A stretch of 64,000 nt of DNA from Betaproteobacteria bacterium (GCA_018970545.1 JAGWWC010000001.1:109514-173513), one strand, 5' to 3'. Counted from the stretch's first letter, positions 48,183-56,398 are shown. Notes: generated from the sequence alone by a model not told the origin. Translations and numbers: made by a program.

Positions 48183-48640
48183 AAGCCCTACGAGAACAAA
48201 CGGCGCCCACCGCGCTGCCATCAAGCCTTACGGTCCACGTGAAATCCAAGCTGCTGGAAGTGGGTTACGAGGGCGGAAAGACCTACCGAATTCCGTTTGA
48301 GCTGATGCGGGTCTATTCTCCATCGGCCGAGGTCATGGGCCACGGTCCTGGCCAGGAGACCCTTCAGGTCGGCAAGATGCACGTCATCATTGAGACGCTT
48401 GAGCCGGTAGGCCATTACGCGGTGAAGCCCAAATTTAGCGATGGCCATGAGTCCGGAATTTTCAGCTGGGACTACATTGCCTGGCTTGGCGAAAACCAAG
48501 AGGCGCTCTGGGCTGACTATCTCGCCCGATTAAATGGTGCAGGCGCTTCGCGAGAGCCCGATTTCGCTGCCCTCGGCTCGGACATCGGGGGCGGCTGCGG
48601 TAAGCCAGGATGCGGATCCGGGGGCTGTGGCAGCCACTAG
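48176..48640 (+). CDS. DUF971 protein with Gly/Cys-rich C-terminus
   Basis: A 154-residue protein of the DUF971 (GBBH-like N-terminal) family: LTVHVKSKLLEVGYEGGKTYRIPFELMRVYSPSAEVMG, then VGHYAVKPKFSDGHESGIFSWDYIAWL. The family is linked to Fe-S or ubiquinone-related neighbourhoods but has no established biochemical role. The last 20 residues are rich in Gly with four Cys and a terminal His (CGKPGCGSGGCGSH), which looks metal-binding. I took ATG 48176; the frame is open from 48104. It sits directly before ubiE, its conserved place in Betaproteobacteria. Confidence 0.85.
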   Translation: MTQALREQTAPTALPSSLTVHVKSKLLEVGYEGGKTYRIPFELMRVYSPSAEVMGHGPGQETLQVGKMHVIIETLEPVGHYAVKPKFSDGHESGIFSWDYIAWLGENQEALWADYLARLNGAGASREPDFAALGSDIGGGCGKPGCGSGGCGSH

Positions 48641-48649
48641 AATCGGCCG

Positions 48650-49387
48650 ATGGATCAACACACCACCCACTTCGGCTTTGAACAAGTCCCGGCCGGAGAA
48701 AAAGCCCAGCGGGTTGCCCGGGTATTCGATTCGGTCGCGGTCCGCTATGACCTGATGAACGATCTGATGTCGCTGGGCCTGCATCGGGCCTGGAAGGCGG
48801 TGGCAATTTCTCAGGCCAATATCCGGCCTGGCCAGCACGTGCTTGATGTTGCCAGCGGCACGGGCGACCTGGCCCTCGCATTTGCAAAACGTGTCGGCCC
48901 GCAGGGCCGTGTGGTGATGAGCGATATCAATAGCCAGATGCTGACTCGTGGTCGGAATCGGCTGATCGATCAAGGTTGTCCGGTCGAGTCTGTGGTTTGC
49001 GATGCAGAGCATCTGCCTTTTCCTGATGCAAGCTTTGATCGAGTGACGGTGGCCTTTGGACTGCGCAACATGACCGATAAACAGGCCGCCTTGCGGGAAA
49101 TGGCGCGAGTGTTGAAACCGGGCGGTAAATGTCTTGTCTTAGAGTTTTCTAAAGTGGCTGCGCCGCTGGAAAAAATCTATGATCTCTATTCGTTTAAGGT
49201 CTTACCCTGGCTAGGGAAAAAAATCGCCCGGGATGAGGCAAGCTACCGGTATCTTGCGGAGTCCATTCGGATGCACCCGGAGCCCAAGGAGCTTGCGGAC
49301 ATGCTGAGCCAAGCAGGATTTGACATCGTGCGGTATCACACGATGTCGGCGGGGGTAGTGGCCTTGCATCAGGGGGTCAAGCTGTAG
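48650..49387 (+). CDS. ubiE: Ubiquinone/menaquinone C-methyltransferase
   Basis: UbiE methylates carbon 2 of the benzoquinol ring in ubiquinone synthesis. The 245-residue SAM enzyme has the UbiE opening [36 protein letters not shown], motif [19 protein letters not shown] near 63, [14 protein letters not shown] near 133 and the C-terminal [14 protein letters not shown]. It begins 9 bases after the DUF971 gene and is followed by the Tim44-like and ubiJ genes. Confidence 0.96.
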   Translation: MDQHTTHFGFEQVPAGEKAQRVARVFDSVAVRYDLMNDLMSLGLHRAWKAVAISQANIRPGQHVLDVASGTGDLALAFAKRVGPQGRVVMSDINSQMLTRGRNRLIDQGCPVESVVCDAEHLPFPDASFDRVTVAFGLRNMTDKQAALREMARVLKPGGKCLVLEFSKVAAPLEKIYDLYSFKVLPWLGKKIARDEASYRYLAESIRMHPEPKELADMLSQAGFDIVRYHTMSAGVVALHQGVKL

Positions 49388-49453
49388 TGGCCTTGGTGGC
49401 CCAGGCGTAGGAAAAAATTTGTCGATGTGTTGTTTTGATAGGAGTGCGCTCTC

Positions 49454-50425
49454 GTGAATAAGATCAAGTTTCTTGCCCTTTTTGTAGGCGCAGCAGTGCT
49501 GACTGCGCCGATCCTTGAGGCCCAGGCCAAACGCCTTGGCAGTGGCGGTAATGTCGGCCGTGTGGCCCCATCGCCTTCGGCCAGTCCCCAAGCGGTGCCA
49601 GCCAAGCCGGCGACACCGGCGCCGCAGGCAGCACCCCAAGGTCAGCAGGCGGCAAAGCCAGCCGCACCCGCGCCCGCGGCGCAGCAGCCTGCCAAAAACA
49701 GCTGGCTTGGACCGATCGCTGGAATTGCCGCAGGCCTTGGTCTGGCAGCACTGGCCTCGTATTTGGGCTTTGGTGAGGAGCTCATGAGCCTGATGTTGAT
49801 CGTGCTGGCGGTAGTGGTTGCATTCGCACTCTTCCGTTGGATTTCCTTACGCCGTCGCACCGCCCAGGCGGGATCGTTCGGTGAACCCGCAATGGCGCGC
49901 TCCGGCTACGGGCCATCGGGCGCGGGAGATCAAGGATCCTCAAGCCAGCAGGCCTGGACGCCACAGTCCTCCAGCCCCACGCCGCTCTCACAGCCCCCGG
50001 CAGTGGCCGCGGCTGCGTCGGCATCCGTAGCCACCATCAGTGCGGAAGAGATCGATCAATTCCTGAGCGTCGCGCGCGATCAGTTCACTCGGCTTCAGTC
50101 GATTTGGGATTCGGGAAATATTCACGCGCTCTCCGAGTTTTGTACGCCGGAGATGACCCGTGAACTCTCCCATCAGATCGCGGATCGCAAGGGCGCGGCC
50201 AACGTGACCCAGGTGGTGAGCCTGAAGGCCGAATGGCTCGGCATGCAAGACGGCCAAGACGACTACGGCAAGACCGTCGACGAAGTTCAGATTCGATTCC
50301 ATGGCTTAATCCGAGAGGCTGCGGACGCTGCCGCTTCGGATTTTGATGAGGTCTGGACCCTTCACCGCACAAAGGGTGGCGACAGCGGCTGGATGTTGGC
50401 GGGAATCGCCCAGCTTGGCCATTGA
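49454..50425 (+). CDS. Tim44-like domain membrane protein
   Basis: A 323-residue protein with a signal peptide (1-24, cleavage near LEAQA), a 60-residue Ala/Pro/Gln-rich linker, and two adjacent hydrophobic segments (about 82-100 and 106-122) ending in FRWISLRRR. A C-terminal Tim44-like domain follows (about 195-323: LSVARDQFTRLQSIWDSGNIHALSEFCTPEM and VWTLHRTKGGDSGWMLAGIAQL). The role is uncharacterised; the place between ubiE and ubiJ is conserved in Betaproteobacteria and suggests a link to quinone synthesis or membrane lipids. Confidence 0.87.
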   Translation: MNKIKFLALFVGAAVLTAPILEAQAKRLGSGGNVGRVAPSPSASPQAVPAKPATPAPQAAPQGQQAAKPAAPAPAAQQPAKNSWLGPIAGIAAGLGLAALASYLGFGEELMSLMLIVLAVVVAFALFRWISLRRRTAQAGSFGEPAMARSGYGPSGAGDQGSSSQQAWTPQSSSPTPLSQPPAVAAAASASVATISAEEIDQFLSVARDQFTRLQSIWDSGNIHALSEFCTPEMTRELSHQIADRKGAANVTQVVSLKAEWLGMQDGQDDYGKTVDEVQIRFHGLIREAADAAASDFDEVWTLHRTKGGDSGWMLAGIAQLGH

Positions 50426-50936
50426 TGTTGTCGGCGCCCTGAACTGGGCAATTGCCAAAGATGAGCCCTTACACCTTGCATTAAAGGGCTTATCCGGCAA
50501 GCGTTTACAGATTGTGTTTCCCGTGGTGGGCAGCCTCGATTGGGAGATCGAGGCCGATGGTCTGCTCAAAGAGGTGGGCCTGAAGAACCAATATGCCCAG
50601 GTAAATTCTGCAGGAGACGCTGGCTCGGGCCGACCCCCCGATGTCACCCTGACACTGACCACCGATCTTTCGCGCGGCCCGCGCATTGAGGGCGATGCCT
50701 TGGTGGCCGAACGCCTCGCGCCACTGGTGGCATTGATCAAGAATCGTTTCAGTCCTTGGGAGTTCTTTTGGAGCCAGTCATCTGCTGGGCAGTTCGCACG
50801 GCAGGCAGCGGAGTTCGCAGTCCATGAAGCCGGCGTGTTGGTAAGCCGACAGCAGATTCAGGAGCACGATCAGATGCTTCGAAATTTTCGCGATGCGCTT
50901 AACCGATTAGAGAAACGAATCGATTCTCTCGCTTAA
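50415..50936 (+). CDS. ubiJ: Ubiquinone biosynthesis accessory factor UbiJ (SCP2 fold)
   Basis: UbiJ is an SCP2-like lipid-binding protein that with UbiK helps assemble the Ubi complex. The product has LHLALKGLSGKRLQIVFPVVGSLDWEIEADGLL, a strand-rich SCP2 core with VTLTLTTDLSRGPRIEGDA, and a C-terminal helix QIQEHDQMLRNFRDALNRLEKRIDSLA. I prefer TTG 50415 (173 residues), inside the end of the Tim44-like gene; TTG 50343 would give 197. The gene usually next, ubiB, is not here. Its stop codon abuts that of the convergent small membrane protein. Confidence 0.8.
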   Translation: MAIDVVGALNWAIAKDEPLHLALKGLSGKRLQIVFPVVGSLDWEIEADGLLKEVGLKNQYAQVNSAGDAGSGRPPDVTLTLTTDLSRGPRIEGDALVAERLAPLVALIKNRFSPWEFFWSQSSAGQFARQAAEFAVHEAGVLVSRQQIQEHDQMLRNFRDALNRLEKRIDSLA

Positions 50937-51052
50937 TCTTGTTCGTCATCCCGCATGGCGCGGCGCATGTAGAGCTTCAGCCCAATGAGCACCAGTACGC
51001 CAATTGCAATCATGCTGCCGATCAAAATATAAACCGGATGCAGAGAATCCAC
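50933..51052 (-). CDS. 39-residue single-pass membrane protein (unannotated small ORF)
   Basis: Translating the minus strand from GTG (51050-51052) gives 39 residues: a short N-terminus (MDSLHPVY), one hydrophobic segment (about residues 8-25, ILIGSMIAIGVLVLIGLK), and a basic then acidic tail (YMRRAMRDDEQD), predicting an inner-membrane protein with a cytoplasmic C-terminus. AAAGG lies 8 bases before the GTG, in the 12-base gap after the cytochrome c stop codon. It thus appears to be the second gene of a two-gene unit. I recognise no family. It could be an assembly or anchoring factor for the cytochrome. Confidence 0.6.
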   Translation of the reverse strand: MDSLHPVYILIGSMIAIGVLVLIGLKLYMRRAMRDDEQD

Positions 51053-51064
51053 AGCGATTAGCCT

Positions 51065-51451
51065 TTATTTTTTGGCTTTTGCAGCGATTGCTTTCTCGCG
51101 CTTTTCAATTTCGATGCGAATCGCTGCGAGTATTTTTGCGTCGGGAGAAGGCCACTTCCCGCCCGACTGATTCACCATAAAAACTACGGCGTCAGCGAAG
51201 TCCTCTACCCCAAGGTCAGGCTTACCTCCCTTGGCGGGCATGCCGCGAATTCCGACATAGCCATGGGCCGTGAGCACGGCCTGACCTTCACGAATCAGCG
51301 GCCCCCATTTTTTTTGATCACCAAGTTTCGGAGCATTGGCAACGCCGGAGGCATGGCAGGACGCGCAGACGGATTTGTAGGTGGCCTCACCTGCCTGGGC
51401 GAGGGCAACGGCCGGCGCTGCGGCCAGGAGTAACAAAAGTTGCAGCTTCAT
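51065..51451 (-). CDS. Cytochrome c5-like periplasmic protein
   Basis: A 128-residue monoheme cytochrome c. A signal peptide (1-19, cleavage after ALAQA) precedes the heme site SVCASCHASGVANAPKLGD near 27, an axial-Met candidate in YVGIRGMPAKGG near 70, and FADAVVFMVNQSGGKW. The C-terminus is a Lys/Ala-rich helix. c5-type cytochromes pass electrons between bc1-type complexes (petABC is at 31934) and terminal oxidases or peroxidases. ATG 51451 was chosen; GTG and TTG precede it in frame. Confidence 0.9.
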   Translation of the reverse strand: MKLQLLLLLAAAPAVALAQAGEATYKSVCASCHASGVANAPKLGDQKKWGPLIREGQAVLTAHGYVGIRGMPAKGGKPDLGVEDFADAVVFMVNQSGGKWPSPDAKILAAIRIEIEKREKAIAAKAKK

Positions 51452-51491
51452 CACCAAAAGTCTAGATCACAGTCTTGTGGTTTGTCATCTG

Positions 51492-51980
51492 TCAGAGGCC
51501 TGCCGACCAACGTCGCCCGAGACACTCGGGAGGTATTCCGTCACCTGCAGACCGAATGACCCCCTCTTGGCTGAATTCAATCTGAAACCAAACACACAAC
51601 GGTGTCTCGTAGCGATAAGACCAGACTTCGCCCCGATTGCGGCCCAGTAGGCTGACTTCAAAAGACTGCCCGATGATGTTGAGCACCTCTGCCTTCGTCA
51701 TTCCGGGAACAATTTTCTGGAACTGCGCGGGATGCAGCACCTGCTCCCATCGCTTGACCCTTCCCTCATGGTCGAGGGTAATGAAATAAGTATGACGGCC
51801 ATAGGGACCCCGGGCATACTCCAGTCGAGTCTCTTGTCCCTGCGCGAGCTCTGCTGTTGGCGGCCCAAGCCGCGCTACCAATGCATTTCGATCTTGGCCG
51901 ATCATCTGCTGGCTTGGTCCGTAAGTCGAGCAGCCCCCCACCAGGACAACCAGCACCCACGATGGAATTCCTAACCTCAT
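51492..51980 (-). CDS. BamE/SmpA-like outer-membrane lipoprotein
   Basis: A 162-residue lipoprotein with signal MRLGIPSWVLVVLVGGC (Cys near 17). The mature part carries two BamE-like repeats: IGQDRNALVARLGPPTAELAQGQETRLEYARGPYGRHTYFITLD, and IVPGMTKAEVLNIIGQSFEVSLLGRNRGEVWSYRYE. The doubled domain suggests a relative of BamE rather than BamE itself. Its start is 30 bases from the divergent DAHP synthase. Confidence 0.82.
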   Translation of the reverse strand: MRLGIPSWVLVVLVGGCSTYGPSQQMIGQDRNALVARLGPPTAELAQGQETRLEYARGPYGRHTYFITLDHEGRVKRWEQVLHPAQFQKIVPGMTKAEVLNIIGQSFEVSLLGRNRGEVWSYRYETPLCVWFQIEFSQEGVIRSAGDGIPPECLGRRWSAGL

Positions 51981-52010
51981 GGTGAGACTTCTTCCATTAC
52001 TATCCTTATC

Positions 52011-53084
52011 ATGAATTCTCTTGACGATCTTCGCATTGGAGCCGTAAAGCCATTAATTTATCCACAAACCCTGTTGGAGAAGTGGCCAATGTCCGGCGTG
52101 GCCACTGAAGTAGTTGCCCGCAGTCGTCAGGATTTCATTCATATTCTATCTGGCCAGGATGATCGCCTAGCGGTGGTCGTAGGCCCATGCTCCATTCATC
52201 ATCACGATGAGGCGATCGAATATGCCCGTTTGCTGGCAACGCAGGCGAGCCAACTGTCCCGTGATCTTCTCATCATCATGCGTGTGTATTTTGAAAAGCC
52301 CCGCACGACTGTCGGCTGGAAAGGTTACATCAACGACCCCCATCTCGATGGATCGTTGGCCATCAATGATGGTCTGGAATTGGCCCGGCGTCTGCTGTTG
52401 GAAATTCTTGAACTTGGTCTGCCGGTGGGCACGGAATTTCTCGATCTTCTCAGCCCCCAGTTTTTTAGTGATTTGGTGAGCTGGGGCGCAATTGGTGCCC
52501 GCACCACCGAAAGCCAGAGCCATCGTCAGTTGGCCAGCGGCCTGTCGTGCCCAGTTGGATTTAAAAATGGCACCGAAGGCAGCATCAAAGTTGCGGTCGA
52601 CGCCCTGCTGGCAGCCCGGGCTAAGCATGCCTTTATTGGGATGACAAAGTCGGGCCAGAGTGCGATTTTTGAGACACTGGGAAACCGTGACTGCCACATC
52701 ATTTTGCGTGGCGGAAAGTCTCCCAATTACGACCGCGCCTCGGTTCAGAGTGCTGCGGAGCTTCTCCTTGCCGCCGACCTAAGCCCCGCCATCATGATTG
52801 ATGCGTCGCACGCCAACAGCGGCAAACAGCATCAGCGTCAAATTCAGGTCACCACTGAGGTCGCCGAACAGATTGCGCAAGGGGACCGCCGAATCATCGG
52901 CCTGATGATGGAGAGTCATCTGCAAGAGGGCCGCCAGGATTTGTCTCCCGGGCAGGCACTGCGTCGGGGCATCTCCATTACCGATCCCTGTATTAGTTTT
53001 GCTCAGACACAGCCGTTGTTAGAGCTCTTGGCAGAGTCGGTCGCACGCCGCAGGGCCGTGACCAGAGAAGAAAAAAGATCGTGA
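52011..53084 (+). CDS. 3-deoxy-7-phosphoheptulonate synthase (class I AroF/AroG type)
   Basis: The enzyme condenses PEP and erythrose 4-phosphate, the first step of the shikimate pathway. The 357-residue product has VVVGPCSIHHHDEAIEYARLL near 57, MRVYFEKPRTTVGWKGYINDP, GARTTESQSHRQLASGL, VGFKNGTEGS, and IMIDASHANSGKQHQRQ with metal-binding His near 265. This is the E. coli AroF/G/H family; which aromatic acid inhibits it cannot be told by eye. It overlaps the next gene by four bases. Confidence 0.95.
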   Translation: MNSLDDLRIGAVKPLIYPQTLLEKWPMSGVATEVVARSRQDFIHILSGQDDRLAVVVGPCSIHHHDEAIEYARLLATQASQLSRDLLIIMRVYFEKPRTTVGWKGYINDPHLDGSLAINDGLELARRLLLEILELGLPVGTEFLDLLSPQFFSDLVSWGAIGARTTESQSHRQLASGLSCPVGFKNGTEGSIKVAVDALLAARAKHAFIGMTKSGQSAIFETLGNRDCHIILRGGKSPNYDRASVQSAAELLLAADLSPAIMIDASHANSGKQHQRQIQVTTEVAEQIAQGDRRIIGLMMESHLQEGRQDLSPGQALRRGISITDPCISFAQTQPLLELLAESVARRRAVTREEKRS

Positions 53085-53371
53085 TCAAAGTCATCGGACT
53101 CATCAAGATCTTAGACGCTTCAGCCTTTGACACCTACCGAGGTCAGGTTGCAGAGACAGTAGAGCGCTACCGCGGCACGGTTGAATTTCGTGGCAAGAAA
53201 AGCCTGATGCCGTGGAATGAATTGGGCATTGGGGAGTTCGACGCCTTTGTGGAGTTGTCGTTTCCCGAGCGGGAGGATGCCGAGCGCTGGGCCCAAAGCC
53301 CTGAATACACTCGGCTACTGGTGGTGCGCGCCCAGGCCATGGCACTTACGCTGTTTGGTATTGAACCCTAG
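53081..53371 (+). CDS. DUF1330 small protein
   Basis: A 96-residue protein starting at GTG 53081 inside the end of the DAHP synthase gene (GTGA overlap). The pattern IKVIGLIKILDASAFDTYRGQVAETVERYRGTVEFRGKK and FVELSFPEREDAERWAQSPEYTRLLVVRA fits the DUF1330 dimeric alpha/beta-barrel group. No catalytic role is established. Coupling to aromatic amino acid synthesis is suggested only by the overlap. Its stop codon lies in the left arm of a convergent stem-loop. Confidence 0.83.
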   Translation: MIKVIGLIKILDASAFDTYRGQVAETVERYRGTVEFRGKKSLMPWNELGIGEFDAFVELSFPEREDAERWAQSPEYTRLLVVRAQAMALTLFGIEP

Positions 53372-53398
53372 GCCACCCCCGTCGGGGCGAGGCTAGGG
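53366..53398. terminator. Stem-loop spanning both stop codons of convergent genes
   Basis: CCCTAG (53366-53371) pairs with CTAGGG (53393-53398), CC with GG inside it, and CCCC-GTC-GGGG closes the centre. The outer arms contain the TAG stops of the DUF1330 gene (plus) and the methyltransferase gene (minus). There is no T run on either side, so it may be a Rho-independent-like pause or an mRNA 3'-end protector serving both strands. Confidence 0.4.
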
Positions 53399-54241
53399 CC
53401 TGGGACGCCGCTGGCCGACTATTGTTGCTCTCGGATCGTCTGCCAGCGTCGCGGTCAGCGTGGATCCGTCCACTGTACCCGTCACCGTCTGCAGTCGATG
53501 TTGTGAATCTTTGAAGCGGAATTGAAAGCGGCTTCCGTTAAGACGGCCGTCTTCAATCGCTGTCAGGCGCCGGGCACCCAGATCCAATGCGCCGTCAAAA
53601 AATTGCGCTCCTTGGCGAATCCGCATTCGAGCGTCGCTTGCGCCTGGGACTCCGTTTAGATCCCACTCGCCCTCCAGGCGGCCCGGAACAATCCAGAGGT
53701 AGGCATTCTCTCCGCTGGTGAGCCGAAGCTCACGGTCTGGGGCCCAAGCATCGATGCGAAAAGTGTTGGAGACGATCCGCGTGCCGGGCCGCATCTGCAG
53801 CAACGTGGGCCGCAGACGGTTGTTCAGCGCCTCGCCCAAGTAGAGTGTCAGCACGGTCGCCTCGGAGAAGTTTTCTACAAAAATATCGCCTTGGCGAAAA
53901 CTCACCAGATGACTGACATTGGCCCGCTGCGCATTGCGCTGTGACAGGGCGACCAGATCCGGGTTGTACTCGATCCCCCTAGCCCGGACACCAAATTTCT
54001 TCGCTGCTTCGATCGGAATCACGCCATCCCCCGATCCCAGATCAATCACAATGTCTTGTGGGCCCACTCCGGCCAGGGCCAGCATCTCGTGCGCCATTTC
54101 TGTTTTGGTGGGAATCCACATGACATCCTTACCACTGGCGGCATGTTTTAGGTGAAAAAGACTGTCGCCGTAGTTCCGGCCAGCACAGCCTTGCAAGACC
54201 AATGCGATTGCAGCCACCGCCAGTAGGAGTTGAATTCGCAT
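53393..54241 (-). CDS. Exported lipoprotein with SAM-methyltransferase core
   Basis: A 282-residue protein with a clear lipoprotein signal (hydrophobic 4-17, LVLQGC, Cys near 19; +2 Ala, which favours the outer membrane). The mature part has a class I methyltransferase core: motif I IVIDLGSGDGVIPIEAAKKFG near 63-83, acidic motif RGIEYNPDLVALSQRNA near 88, QGDIF near 117, and TVLTLYLGEALNNRLRP near 127. A strand-rich C-terminal domain of unknown fold (about 195-280) follows. SAM is not known in the periplasm, so the site may bind something else or the signal may be retained as an anchor. Substrate unknown. Confidence 0.85.
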   Translation of the reverse strand: MRIQLLLAVAAIALVLQGCAGRNYGDSLFHLKHAASGKDVMWIPTKTEMAHEMLALAGVGPQDIVIDLGSGDGVIPIEAAKKFGVRARGIEYNPDLVALSQRNAQRANVSHLVSFRQGDIFVENFSEATVLTLYLGEALNNRLRPTLLQMRPGTRIVSNTFRIDAWAPDRELRLTSGENAYLWIVPGRLEGEWDLNGVPGASDARMRIRQGAQFFDGALDLGARRLTAIEDGRLNGSRFQFRFKDSQHRLQTVTGTVDGSTLTATLADDPRATIVGQRRPRP

Positions 54242-54245
54242 TGAA

Positions 54246-55466
54246 TTAATGCTCTCGCGTCTTGCCCGAGCTGGTCGTGGGGAAGCTCAATTGTTGAATC
54301 TCAGAAGCTGAATAACCCATTTCTTGCAAGAGCTCCTGATTGTGCTGACCGAGCGTGGGCGGGTCCATCCGGATAGGCAGCCGTTCGGAATTCAGCGTCA
54401 GCGGCAGCAACGCGGTCGGAACCAATTGTCCGGCCCGCTCACCATCGGGCAGACGCATTCGCACCAGTCCGCCTGAAGCGATGAGATGTGGGTCCTCGAG
54501 CAGTTCGTGCGGTGCTGTAATTGGCGCAAAGGGCAGGCCCGCCCGCTCAAATCGTTGGGCCAATTCTGCAGCGCTCAAGACGCCGAGACGCTCTCGAAGG
54601 TGCGGGATGAGCCAGTCGCGCGAGGTGACACGGCCGTTGTTGGTCGACAGTCGTGTGTCGGCCCAGAGATCATCGAGTTGAAAAGTCTTACAAAAAATTT
54701 CCCACTGCGTATCGCTTACCACCCCAAGAAAAATCTGATCACCATCTTGGGTGGGAAAGATGTCATAAATGCCCCAGGCGGAGATACGGGCAGGCATTGG
54801 GTCGGCAGGTTTTCCAGTCACCAAATACTGCATCATGTGCTGGGCAACTAAAAAAATATTATTTTCAAAAAGACTGCTTTGAATGGCCTTGCCGACTCCC
54901 GTTTTTTCCCGTTCGGCCAGGGCTGACATTACGCCGATTGCTCCAAAAAGACCGCCCATGATGTCGTTGACTGATGATCCTGCACGCAATGGGTCGCCCG
55001 GCCTGCCTGTCATATAGGCCAGTCCGCCCATCATCTGAACTACCTCATCAAGTGCGGTTCGATCCGCATATGGCCCAGGAAGAAACCCCTTATGACTGAC
55101 ATAAATCAGGCGTGGATACCGACGCCGAAGCTCGGCCTCACCGAGGCCGAGCTTTTCCATTGTTCCGGTTTTAAAGTTCTCGATGAGGACATCGGCCGTC
55201 GCAATTAGGCGCAGGACAGCCTCACGGCCCGCATCGGTTTTCAGATCCAGCGCAATACTTTTTTTATTACGATTAAACAGCGGATAAAAACCGGCGCCTG
55301 AGCCAAGCAGTCGGCGTGTCTGATCACCTTCCGGCGGCTCAATCTTGATGACCTCTGCACCGAGATCGCCAAGGACTAGCCCGCAAGTCGGGCCCATCAC
55401 CATGTGCGAAAACTCTATGACTCGAACCCCGGTGTACGGGAGCGGGCGATTCACGGTGTTGGCCAT
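54246..55466 (-). CDS. Class III (CaiB/BaiF) CoA-transferase
   Basis: A 406-residue family III CoA-transferase, which moves CoA between carboxylic acids through a covalent Asp-CoA intermediate. Motifs: TGVRVIEFSHMVMGPTCGLVLGDLGAEVIKIEPP at 12-45, NRNKKSIALDLK, and the catalytic-Asp region TALDEVVQMMGGLAYMTG near 140-157. It is last in the tctCBA-lyase-transferase arm and overlaps the lyase gene by 16 bases. Likely role: activating the imported acid with succinyl- or acetyl-CoA before cleavage by the lyase. Acid not identified. Confidence 0.93.
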   Translation of the reverse strand: MANTVNRPLPYTGVRVIEFSHMVMGPTCGLVLGDLGAEVIKIEPPEGDQTRRLLGSGAGFYPLFNRNKKSIALDLKTDAGREAVLRLIATADVLIENFKTGTMEKLGLGEAELRRRYPRLIYVSHKGFLPGPYADRTALDEVVQMMGGLAYMTGRPGDPLRAGSSVNDIMGGLFGAIGVMSALAEREKTGVGKAIQSSLFENNIFLVAQHMMQYLVTGKPADPMPARISAWGIYDIFPTQDGDQIFLGVVSDTQWEIFCKTFQLDDLWADTRLSTNNGRVTSRDWLIPHLRERLGVLSAAELAQRFERAGLPFAPITAPHELLEDPHLIASGGLVRMRLPDGERAGQLVPTALLPLTLNSERLPIRMDPPTLGQHNQELLQEMGYSASEIQQLSFPTTSSGKTREH

Positions 55467-56398
55467 TGGAAACCTTTGGGCAATCCTGCTGCGGGCGTCA
55501 TGCCATAGAGCGGCTCATTGGGTAGAAATTCTTCCAGAACAGCCCGGGCTTTGAGCAGCTGCTCGTAGTGAATACCGGTCGAGACGCCCATGGCTTCGAA
55601 CATAAAAACCAGATCTTCCGTCACGATATTGCCCGAGGCGCCAGGCGCGTAAGGGCAGCCTCCGATGCCACCTTGCGAGCTGTCAAATGTTCGAACGCCT
55701 GCCTCATAGGCGGCAAGCGCATTCGCTAGGCCCAGGCCACGTGTGTTGTGAAGATGGGCGGCCCCAGCCCGATCGCCCAGATCATGATGCAGCTGGGTAA
55801 ATAGCCGTTTGACTTGCGCTGGATTGGCCATCCCAGTGGTGTCCGATAGCCCTACCTCTTGCGCCCCGATGGCTGCACACTTGGCGGCCAGCGTCAGCAC
55901 AGCGTGCTCGGATACGCTGCCTTGGAGTGTGCAGCCAAATGCGGTTGAAATACCGACTTCAACAGCAACGGGCGGCTGAGACGACGTTGCGTTGTATTGC
56001 TCAACAGCCCGGACAATGTGACCCAGTTCCTCCAGCATTTCCGCAATGCTTTTGCGCACATTGGCGAGGCAGTGGGCCTCGCTCGCTGAGATGGGTATCG
56101 ATAGTTTGTGGGCTCCGGCGGCCAGTGCGGCCTGGGCACCCTTGAGATTGGGCACAAGTGCAAGCACACAGAGACCCGAATGCTGTCGACTGTGGGCCAC
56201 CACGGTGCCAGTATCGGCCATCTGCGGCAGCAGTTTTTCTGAAACGAAGGACCCCACTTCGATTTCTTTGAGGCCCGCCTGTGCGAGGGCATCAATCCAC
56301 TGGCATTTCTGCGCCGTTGGCATGATCGATTGAATCGACTGCAGACCATCCCGAGGCGCAACTTCGCTGATCAAGACCTCAGGCCGTTGGGCTGCCAT
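55451..56398 (-). CDS. Hydroxymethylglutaryl-CoA lyase family protein
   Basis: A 315-residue HMGL-type enzyme that cleaves a 3-hydroxyacyl-CoA with a metal-dependent barrel. Motifs: LISEVAPRDGLQSI near 8-21 with the catalytic Arg/Asp, VGSFVSEKLLPQMADT, the HLHNTRGLGLANALAA metal site near 213, and the signature GGIGGCPYAPGASGNIVTEDL near 238 with the catalytic Cys. From ATG 56398 it overlaps tctA by 20 bases; the frame continues upstream but that part has no family similarity. Substrate could be HMG-CoA or a citramalyl-CoA-like ester. Confidence 0.92.
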   Translation of the reverse strand: MAAQRPEVLISEVAPRDGLQSIQSIMPTAQKCQWIDALAQAGLKEIEVGSFVSEKLLPQMADTGTVVAHSRQHSGLCVLALVPNLKGAQAALAAGAHKLSIPISASEAHCLANVRKSIAEMLEELGHIVRAVEQYNATSSQPPVAVEVGISTAFGCTLQGSVSEHAVLTLAAKCAAIGAQEVGLSDTTGMANPAQVKRLFTQLHHDLGDRAGAAHLHNTRGLGLANALAAYEAGVRTFDSSQGGIGGCPYAPGASGNIVTEDLVFMFEAMGVSTGIHYEQLLKARAVLEEFLPNEPLYGMTPAAGLPKGFQWPTP

